Positions 14,166-24,074 of a stretch of 64,000 nt of DNA are shown one piece after another. Origin of the DNA: Rhizomucor pusillus (taxonomy: Eukaryota; Mucoromycota; Mucoromycetes; Mucorales; Lichtheimiaceae); NCBI GenBank assembly GCA_900175165.2, contig FWWN02000656.1, positions 62,001-126,000 on the forward strand, in the 5' to 3' direction. Under the pieces are notes generated by a model, which did no database searches, was not told where the DNA came from, and saw only the letters and a program-made list of their open reading frames with translations. How positions within the stretch are numbered: the stretch's first letter is position 1; each line of letters starts with the position of its first letter. The position numbers and the translations under genes were made by a program.

Positions 14166-15541
14166 ATGAAAACCAGTAAGAGCCGGAAACAAATAGGAGA
14201 CAGGCTGCTGGACAGAATCGTAGAGTTATCTCTCCAGGTAAGCCGATCTTGATGTTTTAAACAAAAAAGGTCTTTCTTACGAAGAAGCAAATGGCAGCTG
14301 GAGCACGAGAGCGACAAAGATAATCGCGATAATAGTAACGAGCACTTGTGGCGAGAACTTGATGACGCACGACGCGAAAAGCTTGAAAAGAAGCTGGTAT
14401 GCAATATCTTTTCTTTTTTTTTTTCTCTTTGAAAAGTTTCGATATCCTTAACTCTCGACGTATATAGTTTCATGCAGCAAAGCTTGTAAGGACCTGCATC
14501 AAAAAATGCCGGATCCTTGAAACACAGAAGATCATAAAAAAACTCAAGGAAGCAAGTGGACGGTCAAAAGAAAGGTATTATGGCTTTTTCGTGACATGGC
14601 GCCATGGTTGCTAAGTAGCTTTTGAATATTCAGCCAATCTATAAATGATGAAGCTGATGCAATGAGTGTGTCAAATCCAACCGAAAAATGGGAGCAGGAG
14701 AAGCAGCTTCTCAAGGTACAAAAAGATATTTTAATTGTAGAGAATGGCAATATTGACATATGACGTAAAGGAAATCGATCTCGATAAGCTGGCAGCAAAA
14801 GCGATACGACGGCGGTTAGAGGAGCATGACAAATTGAAAAAGAACAGCATTGTACGCTCTGTCGTGAAGAAGCAGGAGGGTTCGCTGTCAGGCGAACTGA
14901 CTGCAACAGAATCCAATCTCGTAAAACATAAGGCAGTACGCGAAGAGTTGGACAGTGTATTGCGTGACATTGAATATATCATTCTGCCACAATACCTCGT
15001 CGTACCACACAGAGCAGCCGAGCAGCAACAAGAAGACAAAGAAAAATACGCACCATCATCCCAGAACAAGACTAGCAAACGAAAGTATGATAGCGGGCAA
15101 CAAAGCAATGGTGGATCCCTTGAATCGACGTTCGTCGATTCATTAAACGCAGAAGGCGATGATGGACGCAAGAAACGACGGAAGCAGAAGTCTGATGTGG
15201 ATTGGGAAGATCCTGAATTTGACAAATATTATAACGGTGTCAAGAAAAACCGAGCAGGCCAGCAAGCACGAAGACGGAAATGGGAAGAATTATACGGTGA
15301 AAATGCGAATCATTTAGTCAAGGAACGCAGAAGAAAAGCTGCGGAGAAGGCAAACAAGAAGAACAAAAAGGAGGATAAGAAAGATAACAAGTCTGCAAAA
15401 ATGTCAAAGAGGGATGAAGCTGCTGCTGCACATCCATCTTGGCAAGCCAAGGTACAGCAGCAGAAGATGATGGCTCAAGCTCTCAGTGGAAATGCTGCAC
15501 CAGTCAACAAGAAAATTGTTTTCGATGATGCTGATGATTAA
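14166..15541 (+). CDS. BUD22: Bud22 family ribosome-biogenesis protein
   Basis: A five-exon gene joins without stops: 14166-14237, about 14300-14395, about 14468-14573, about 14634-14715, and 14741-15541. Early exons encode charged helices, including FHAAKLVRTCIKKCRILETQ, the conserved N-terminal Bud22/SRFBP1 block. The C-terminal half has VDWEDPEFDKYYNGVKKN, a WEELYGENANH motif, a Lys-rich stretch and the family-ending HPSWQAK...KKIVFDD. Bud22 works in the nucleolus on early 40S pre-ribosome processing in yeast; the animal homologue is SRFBP1. Length (about 385 residues) is ordinary. The start at 14166 gives MKTSKSRKQIGDRLLD, a basic N-terminus. It is transcribed away from proteasome alpha5 across a 500-base shared spacer. 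Confidence 0.88.
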
Positions 15542-15762
15542 AGGATGTAGACGTGTACCATTTGCAAGATTCATTGTTTGTACAACATAGCCTTTTCTTC
15601 CATTCTCGCCAAACCTTATGTGTGATATCCGCCTAAAATTACAAGCTCACAGTAGCAACATACAAATATGTGAGGATAAACATAAGTTACCGAGTAACTA
15701 TGTACAATATGTTGTGAAATTACACAATTACATATCCAGAACAGCGTGAATGGATGACAAAG

Positions 15763-16214
15763 TTAGGAGTAACGTTTCACGAGTAGTTTGTTTAGGATAG
15801 CAGCAAATGTCACGATGCCTTGGTTCCATTCATGCTGTAAAGTTTTTGTGATATTGTCGCTTTGACGGATATCTTGGAGAACATGCCTTTGAGACCAATA
15901 GGAAATGAATTCCTGATACTTGGACATTAGCAGCAGCAATGAAAAGAGAATTGTATCAATGTTCTTGTTACCTCGTCCCGAAGCAGGTAAGGTACACCTC
16001 CTAAAGCTTCCAAGCGCCAACGCGTACTTAACATGGTCTCGCGCCATTCCTTGCATTGCCGGGACAATTGTTCTTGCATGGCATAGCCTCCAAGGAATAC
16101 AGCCAATGTGCCCCCTGAAAACCCTAAAAAGAAAGACAGAACTGGCAAACTGTCAAATGTCTTGAGACATCGTTCCTTTGCATCCGCTGCTAAAGTTCTC
16201 GTTCTCGACCACAT
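15763..16214 (-). CDS. small single-span membrane protein of unknown function
   Basis: Two exons join as LLRDE|YQEFISYW (intron gtaaca...tccaag, about 15970-15926), giving about 132 residues. A hydrophobic helix, LPVLSFFLGFSGGTLAVFLGGYA, spans about residues 27-49 and is followed by a charged C-terminal helical region ending LNKLLVKRYS. The ATG at 16214 has A at -3. The open frame continues upstream (KELLSLCLAKVTSAQAN), so an extra 5' exon is possible, although only about 100 bases separate it from the lyase gene upstream. Family not recognised. A mitochondrial or ER membrane role is a guess from size and topology only. Confidence 0.5.
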
Positions 16215-16380
16215 GTTTGCCTGAGCGGATGTCACCTTGGCCAGGCACAGCGAAAGCAATTCTTTTTCCTCTCTCTCCGATATCAATGATTCAACTTTGA
16301 TATTTCAAAAATAAATGGATATATGTAATAATGTACAAGTTTCTTGACGCCAGCGCCAAGTAACGAAGATATCTTCTAAG

Positions 16381-17403
16381 CTAATAGTAAGCCCAGACCT
16401 TGAAATCTTTGAAAAAGGTATGTTCTTCCTTTGGTGGGGCCCAGGAGTCATCGGAGCCACCAAAAAATGTGTGGAATGCTATCAATGAAGAAGAGTAAGG
16501 AAGTATATGAGCAACATGCCTTATATACATGTGTGTATGTAAAGACAGTCATGCTTACCAAGACCAGTAAGTCGGCCCGTCTTCTTGGACAAAAATGCCA
16601 ATTGCTTCTCGTTGTAAACTTGCTTTCCATTAACAAGCACCTCGGCTTGTCCATTTTGCTGACCAGGAGTGTTAAGCTTGACTCGTTGCTTGAGCGTAAC
16701 CCATTCACCAGTCTTAAAAGTCCAAGTTCCTCTTCCGAGACTGTATCCATAGTTAGGATTGCAAATGTTGCCTTCCTCATCGCAAAGACCGTCGCGCTGC
16801 TTGCTTTCCGGCATGTAAGCGTAGATTTCACCAGCACCTTCTTTGCGCCACATGAATCTATTTTGGGGTAGAATTGTTCAGTCAGATGAAAAGGGAAAAA
16901 GGTAGTTGTAAAAACTCGATTACTTACCTAGTAGAAAAGCAGCTACTGGCATCTGCACCGCCAGAGCAACCTTCATGTCCACCGTACAATCCTGGCAGTT
17001 TTCCTCCTTTTACAAAGTCGAAACCCTTTGGAAAGAAAAGCTTATATTCAAGGACTACCAGCTTTGCCTCCTCTCGAAGCTCTATAGGTTGCGCGTAGAA
17101 ACCAATGCCACCTTGAGGAGTGTTAGCGGGATTGCTGCTTCCTTTGGGATACTCGACGCGAAGGACCATATCAGAAGAACCAGAAGGATCCTTTACAATA
17201 TCGTAGTTGCCGCCGTCTTTCGGCCATGCCCAGCCGCTTGATTTCGGAATACCCCATTCGCTTGCCCAAGATCCACCTTTGGCGGCCTTGTCATTCTTGT
17301 ACTTGCTCCAGTTATCAAAGCGCCATGTTTCTACGTGCTGGGGTGCCGACAGTACGCTGTGAATACAGAAGGCAAGGAGGAGGAGTAGTGTAATGGGTTG
17401 CAT
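16381..17403 (-). CDS. secreted polysaccharide lyase family 14-like enzyme
   Basis: Three exons encode about 290 residues. The first 19 residues (MQPITLLLLLAFCIHSVLSA) form a classical secretion signal. The mature part matches the fungal PL14 (alginate/glucuronan lyase-like) fold, with WASEWGIPKSSGWAWPKDGG, the VEYPKGS block, ELFFPKGFDFVKGGKLPGLYGG-type strands and a C-terminal FGGSDDSWAPPKE...FKDFKVWAY. Cysteines in HEGCSGGADASSC and RDGLCDEEGNICNPN probably form disulphides. PL14 enzymes cleave uronate polymers by beta-elimination. In this lineage, whose wall contains glucuronic-acid polymers, either wall remodelling or external feeding is plausible (inference). Introns lie at about 16927-16860 and near 16555-16490. 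Confidence 0.85.
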
Positions 17404-19017
17404 TTAAGGATGTCTCTATGCCTGCTACGAGTATAAAGACAGTCTATGGTGTGTAGGAACCGATGTTTGCGTGTGCGTGCGTTCGTGCCAGGAAGAAGTG
17501 TCCGTTTAACTTTGAGGCTAATCCAATGCCATCTGCCTCTTTATAAGGCCCAAGCCGTGATACATTCCACGGAAGGCTCATCATTCCTCCTCGGACATTC
17601 TTCGCCTTATACATAATAGGTATGCTTAATTGAAAGACTCGAGGCACTGACGTCCGCTAATTTTTTCATTTTTCGAGCTGCCTTTGTTTTAAGTTCTCTT
17701 GTTTTTGGATATTCAACCATCCCTACCACAATGGCCATCACATTGACAGCAAACTCTTCAACCTTATTTCATGGAATTCGAAGTTCCTTGATCTGTGTAT
17801 ATGAACGAAGGAATTTCACATGGACTTTATTATTCTCAATGGGTCGAGCCTAAATCGTCAGCGGTGTCAATTATCTAACTAAGCTACTTTTTTGTGGAAG
17901 CCCAATTATTCCTTACCATATCTGGATAGCAGGTATCCTTGTCAGAATGAAAGAGTTGTACAATATGGCTGAATGAACGCCAGAGCCATAGCGCTATCGA
18001 AACCAGAAATCTTCTGTTTTCGACCCAACAGGACTGGAGACAATTGTCATGCAGGGCTTTGTGCAGAAATCGTCAATGCTGATAAATTAATAGCTCGTGA
18101 TTAAGCACGATTGCAGCGGGATAGGTACTCGGATGATAGATTATTGTTGTAACATTGGCCGTCCGCCAGAACATCAGTGAGGTTCTTTCGGCCCATTGCA
18201 ATATAGTCGACGCGGGGTTCTCAAAGTCCATCGTTTCGTGTCTGGAATTCTGTGTTAAGAGTCAAAAATGTGCGTATCACAAACCCTCCTGTATGGAAAA
18301 TCTTTGTTGACATGCAACTGCAATTCAGGGGCAAGCCGAAATTGTTTATCACCATATGGTGCATTCTCTGTACTCCCTAACGCCGGGTCCTGATAATGTG
18401 TACGAAAACCCTCACAAAATCATTTGCTGAGTATACAAATTCAAGTCAAGTAACATGTCGAACTCCTCCGTCTCGGCTCAGCTTGTAAAGTGTAGATCCA
18501 AAGCATTCGAGAATCTAGTAGTATGTACTCCTTGGAAGCAAGTCACATGTACATCTTTCGAGATCTGTAAATATTGTTAAAATACTTCATAATATAGAAG
18601 CTAGCGTGCCCCAGATCAGTAGTATCATCTTTGAAATTAAGAGCTCCCGTTCATATCTTCATTAATTACGTACTATTTACAGGGTCTCTTAATACGCCGA
18701 TGATGGCATTCCAGTATTATCTGAGCCATTATCCAGGTTTTGTAATTACACACGTTTTTCCGTTCTCTTGGGCTGCCATAATCTGGTAATTTCTTTTCTT
18801 TTACTGTACAAGCGGACTTGAACAAATATAGTAGAGCGGCGAAAACCACTCAGAAAATCATCTATCTAGTAGCTTTCCTTCTAAATCTCGATGGTATGAC
18901 TCCAGTCTGGCATAGACTATTGAATATAATTGGTAAAGTTCAGGACCGCAGCGAGATCCCTGTTCCATAACCTCCTAATGGATTTTCTTGCCATCTTGAC
19001 AGCGTTCGTTCTTACAT
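17404..19017. other. gene-poor spacer upstream of the lyase
   Basis: About 1.6 kb is without a convincing gene. The first 250 bases should contain the lyase promoter. The rest is AT-rich with only short frames and no clear repeats. It may include the downstream flank of the Fanzor element, where guide-RNA-like sequence would be sought. Confidence 0.4.
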
Positions 19018-21652
19018 CTATCGACTTCTCCCATAAGTAACAATATTTATACCGTAGGTATCGAGAGAAAACAGACCGAAGCAACCATGACATATCACTT
19101 GTGGAATCTTTGCTCGTCTATAAGGTCTAGGTTTCTTCACCATTTTGAATGTCTCCAAGGCTTGCGCGCAATCAGGACAGAGACTCGATGTTTTGAATTC
19201 ATCGATTAAATAAACTTGGAACCGTTTGTTGCGTAACATCCTTAATAGACCAATGCCCCGGGCAGGTTCATGGTACTTGTTCATAGTCGAGCTGCGTGCT
19301 GACCAGTTTCTAATGATTAAGACAGGATCTTCTCCAAATTGGACCCTTATGGCTTTCGCTAGCTTGTCGTCGGCTTGTTTCTTGTATAAACAGGAACGAA
19401 AACGTAGCTTCCGGTATATCAAGGATTAATAGTGTCGTGACATTATGGCGCTGACCTCGTATCTAGTCTTCATGTAGAGCAGAAACTTTGGAATAAACAC
19501 CGTTGCAGCAGGATGCTTCGACAATTTCGCTTCGCACGCTTTGACTTCGTTCGTTTTGATACGTTGTCTTAGCTTCTTGTACTGTGTAGCTTTTGTATTG
19601 ATTGCTTTTGTGTTCCTTGGATAGCGACACTAAGCGGTGCCTCAGTGGTGCTGTCCTGATGCATACAATATAGCAGATTTCTACGTCCGGGATCGATGAA
19701 GACTGTCCTTGGCTTTATATTTTCCAGAGTCGTCTTGTCCAAATCGTGAATGTATGTGAAATCACTCTTCGTATCAGCTTTCGTTTTCTTTGGCTTGCAA
19801 CCAAATCCGGAATAGAAATTTTGTTTTAGAATCGATACACCAAAGCCGTCTGTGAAAATAGTTCCTTTGAAGGCCATATACTTGTCAGCGCCTTGATTTT
19901 GGAGAGGCTTCAATTAGAAGTTGACAACTTGCTTCCACAGGTCTGAATCAAAGTCGATATTAGTTGGTTTTTTCAACATCTGAGTCGCCAGAATTTTGGT
20001 ATCAATTTGCATATGCGCTGGGATCCAGGACGTTCGTAACGGTATACACTGGAAAGTCTTGATTTCATAGTCTTCGCAGAACTTGGCTATCATTACATAA
20101 GCGAGCGCATGATTCCCAGGTCTTGACTTCGAGTCATAATATACGGAATCCTCGTCAAACTCGTATGCGGCAGGGTAGGCAGAAAACAATGCATCATGAA
20201 ATTCCAACAACAACAACAACTGGCTTTGCTTTTCTGATGGCAGCGATCCTCGTGTGTTACCGGTAATAAAGGCCTGTTCACATCGTGCGCAGGCTTGGTG
20301 ACTTGCTTGTATATAGCTTCCTTGATCTCTTGGCTGGATTTGCCTTGTTCGGTCATCTCTTTAGTGATACGCGCTCGATTATCCTTGACTTTGAGCAGCG
20401 AATTGATTACGTGACGTAATCGGTTACCGAAGCAATTTTTGATGCTGTTCAAGTAGGCGGTGCAAATGCTTGAACCTTTCATAACGCGCAATCTGCTGTG
20501 AATTCGTAAGCGCTTTTCGATTGAATGCAGAATGTTTCAGGTGATTTTTGATGTGCCGATCGATCAGCCCACGATAACGTGTTGTACCATCCGTTCGCGA
20601 AGACTTCACTGTACGCAGTGTCAAAGAGAGCCAGACTTCAGCGAAGAAATCCGTTTCCAGCCAGGTCTCCATGGGAAATCGCTCTCCAGGTTCAGTAGCA
20701 TGTATCTCCGATAGGAAGATGTAGCGAGCAAGCGCGTACGCGTGTGTAGTGATTTCGTTTACAGTGATGACGAGCTTCTCCAACGGACTTCGATATCGCG
20801 CTTCCCACGAAACGCCATTGATAGATGACTTGACAGTCATTACCCGTTTCCTGCGCTTTGTGGGTGTCTCAGTGGTCTTTCGGCGCTTGCTACTTGATTT
20901 GCTACTTGATTTGCNNNNNNNNNNNNNNNNNNNNNNNNNNNNNNNNNNNNNNNNNNNNNNNNNNNNNNNNNNNNNNNNNNNNNNNNNNNNNNNNNNNNNN
21001 NNNNNNNNNNNNNNNNNNNNNNNNNNNNNNNNNNNNNNNNNNNNNNNNNNNNNNNNNNNNNNNNNNNNNNNNNNNNNNNNNNNNNNNNNNNNNNNNNNNN
21101 NNNNNNNNNNNNNNNNNNNNNNNNNNNNNNNNNNNNNNNNNNNNNNNNNNNNNNNNNNNNNNNNNNNNNNNNNNNNNNNNNNNNNNNNNNNNNNNNNNNN
21201 NNNNNNNNNNNNNNNNNNNNNNNNNNNNNNNNNNNNNNNNNNNNNNNNNNNNNNNNNNNNNNNNNNNNNNNNNNNNNNNNNNNNNNNNNNNNNNNNNNNN
21301 NNTCAGTGCAAAATCTGGAAAGAAATCTGTATGGCTTACCCGCAATGGCATCTTTGTTTTTGCTTCGCTCAATGGTTCAAGATTCACTCGTACCTGCTGT
21401 AGCAATTGTAAATAACTGATGGGAGAAGTTCCAGTATCATAAGTTTGAACTTCGCCTGTTTGCTTTTCAAGTTTCTTTAGAGCTCGTGTCCGGGGTACGA
21501 TTGGGGTCTGGAAGTCATCTTCGCCGTCTTCAGCTAAAAAGCGTGATATATGACCAGGAAGGGCAGATACTGTCAGCGATTTATATGAATCCAATATGAG
21601 TCTGTGAAATAATCATACCTGTTACTGCATCGCTTCCTTTCGTACTGGACAT
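19018..21652 (-). pseudogene. decayed Fanzor (eukaryotic TnpB-like RNA-guided nuclease) gene
   Basis: Blocks in successive minus frames follow the order of a Fanzor protein. First come a Ser/Lys-rich N-terminus with a bipartite basic signal (KRRK...KRRKR, about 20890-20850), then helical blocks (VSWEARYRSPLEKLVITVNE) and NSIKNCFGNRLRHVIN. Next are AMQIDTK-like and FKGTIFTDGFGVSILK motifs, RuvC-I FIDPGRRNLLYCMH (Asp codon 19692-19694) and IIRNWSARSSTMNKY. The end has IDEFKTSSLCPDC with the candidate rearranged catalytic Glu (19198-19200), CHGC and SLDTYGINIV. In-frame TAA stops at about 19914 and 19432, and frame changes near 21610, 20460, 20225 and 19625, break it. The N-run 20915-21302 removes more. 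Fanzors are nucleases guided by a transposon-end RNA; this copy cannot make one intact. Confidence 0.8.
20915..21302. other. assembly gap (388 N)
   Basis: Unknown bases lie inside the Fanzor relic. The left edge is a tandem 12-base repeat (tacttgatttgc twice, 20891-20914), so a collapsed minisatellite is the likely cause of the gap. Confidence 0.95.
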
Positions 21653-22214
21653 ATGGAAACAGGGAAAAGAAAGGGATTGCGTGGCAAATTCGACTACAAA
21701 AGCCGTTTAAATCCACGCTTAGTTGCGACATTCAAATAGCGATGTTATTTTGAGGCATCCTTTTGCTACATGCTTTCTTGAAGCCGATGCCTCTTATCAT
21801 GAAAAGTTGTCAAGTGCTACAAATTATTATCCAACGAATTCTAAATCTAATGTCAGTCATTTAAAACTTTAAAAAATGCTATATTTCTTCCCTTAAGAAG
21901 ATTTGCTGCTATATATCTTCCCTCATATCTCTCAGAGGATCTACATCACAGAAAGATTTATCTACATCGTTGTTTGGCCTTGAATCCGATCATCATAACC
22001 GTAAATTGAACGGGGAAAGTCAGTGCTACCGTACAGGACATGAGTGCCCTTCGTCCCTTTCATTTACGCATACTGTCTAATCTACTTGAGCTCCAGCTCG
22101 AAATACGTACGGTCGCCTCTTGTAACACAGCACCGTCGAATTGCGGTTTATTCAGACCTGCGCTCCCATGAAGCATTGGTGAGAGATATAAGTTGGATGT
22201 CTCCTTTCTTTCTT

Positions 22215-22260
22215 GGAAGGGGGCTCTGCCCCTTCCAGACCCCCCGCTCCTGCGGAGGGC
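22215..22260. repeat. double GC-rich hairpin element
   Basis: The first hairpin is GGAAGGGG/CCCCTTCC, an 8-base perfect stem around gctctg at 22216-22237. It is followed at once by CCGC/GCGG around tcct with outer ccc/ggg (22239-22259). Adjacent double hairpins of this style resemble the GC clusters and double-hairpin elements known from fungal organelle genomes. Confidence 0.6.
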
Positions 22261-22540
22261 TGCCCATGGAATTATTGATGTCTATAATATATATTTTATT
22301 CGTATACTTCTCTGTTTACGATATTGCGAGTGGCAGGCTCTGCATTGGTCAATGTGGGAGGGGAAGAAAAACGGATAGAGATGACGGGGAAGAGACGCAG
22401 GAAAGCGCGACGTATAGCTGGCCAACAGCATGCTATTCTCTCTTCATCAAATGCCAGCTGTGACACCTTCCAAATCTGCTATTTAGCGTCCCAAAAGGGT
22501 TAAAATTCTGGGATGTCTTTTTATTGTTAGTAACAAGCAT

Positions 22541-22632
22541 GTTTCGCTCTCGCTTCGCTCGAGGACGAAACATTGCTTGCTTTTTCCTCGCTGCGCTCGG
22601 AAAAAGAACGCAACACAGCTCGCGCAGCGAGC
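22541..22632. repeat. three consecutive short palindromes
   Basis: In a row are gtttcg...cgaaac (22541-22571), TTTTTCC/GGAAAAA around tcgctgcgctc (22581-22605, perfect 7-base stem) and GCTCGC/GCGAGC around gca (22618-22632). The loops share the sequence cgct(t/g)cgctc, so the units look related. Confidence 0.6.
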
Positions 22633-23615
22633 GAGCTCGCCAATCCTAAATCTCTATGTTTTCAGTTAGAAAGGGGTTGTCATTCACAATGAAAATGCCG
22701 GGTGTACAGAAAAATAGACCGGTCCTATGAAGATATTTTCTCCCACTTAGTGGTAAGTAATACTACGCTTATTCCATTAACTGATGCGACCGTAACGCTC
22801 CAAACGGGCCATGACAGATCGGTCTGGTCCCAAAACGGACAGGCCATCTTCTTGGGACCGCGACTGACGGTCTTACAGCACACGGTCCTTTTATGTAGAC
22901 CGTTGACCCTCTGTCGAGCCATGTTTGTAAACGTTCATGTCCCCGTTCATTCTAAGCGATTGTTACATATGAAGGCTTACGTAGCACCTTATTGAGTGTT
23001 TGCAGTACGTATTTTCTTCCACATGTTCATGGATGTATCTTTCGACGGATCTTAGATCATATTCCAGGTGGTTGTTGTTGTTGCTTTTGGCATTTACTAT
23101 TAATATTGCGGGGCCACCTTCGGACACTTATGAATGTTTATGTATCTCAAAAAATCCACAAATATCTTGCATTGTGGTATCGCAAGAGCTACATTTTTCT
23201 CCGGAACATACAGCTGCTTATGTATGCAGTTATGAAGTCGAGCCTCCCTATGGCTTTCGCTGTGGATATCTCAGCGGCATACTTCTTCCAAACCTCGCAC
23301 AGCAGAACATCGTAATTCGTTGCAAAATATAAAACGGTCCTAACGGACAGGCCAAAGGATCGACTGGTCGGTCTATTTGCGATGACCGTTACCGACGGTC
23401 TTCTACCATCCGGGCCAATATCCTTGACCGTTGCTCGACGGGCCCAGCCCTAAACACTCGGTCAACGGTCTCTTGCCCGACCGGATTCGAGTTGTATGCG
23501 ACGGAGCTGCCAGTAGCCATACCGATGGATCGATCCCAACATAGAGCAAAAACTGCATTCCTTGTCGTACCCGAGGAGCAGTCCCAGCGTCGCAAAAGCG
23601 GGACAACTTCATCTT

Positions 23616-24074
23616 CATCACGAAAAGGATGGAAAAGCGACTAGCAGTTTCCAGAAATGTGAGTTAGGAATTTTTCAGGGTGGTATTTCAGAATGGGGTT
23701 TTTTTTTACTAAGTAGTTAGTGATTTGGATAGAAGAAAGGCGAAAGATTTTACCCATGGTTTGCTGTACGAACAGCATTGAGCGGGTTGAACGGGCATAA
23801 TCTACTGATTTTGCGACTGTGGTCTGTTCTATTGCAATGACTGCATCGCGTCCATCGTGACATTTTCAGTCAATTGGAGCGGAATTGGATTCTTTCTCAG
23901 TCTCAAAACTCAAGAACCAAAGGTCAAGGATAATGGATTGCAGGAAAGAGCAGCACGAGAGGTGGAAACATCACGGAAAGGATGGAAAACCGAGTATGGT
24001 TTCCAAAAGTGCGAATTAGGTATTTTTCAGGAAGGTGGTACAGAAAGTTGTTTTTTTGTAAAATAGTTAGTGAT
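23616..24074. repeat. diverged 110-base direct duplication
   Basis: Blocks 23616-23724 and 23969-24074 align from catcacg(a/g)aaaggatggaaaa to agttagtgat with scattered mismatches and small indels. About 245 unrelated bases lie between them. No stable open frame is shared by both copies, so this is noncoding or a long-dead coding repeat. Confidence 0.65.

Noticed and set aside
20749..21594. Long open frames crossing the N gap at 20915-21302
   Set aside because: Their length comes from translating unknown bases; only the flanking minus-strand Fanzor pieces carry signal.
22044..22463. 139-codon plus frame in the island
   Set aside because: It runs through the GC-hairpin element and has no recognisable domain.
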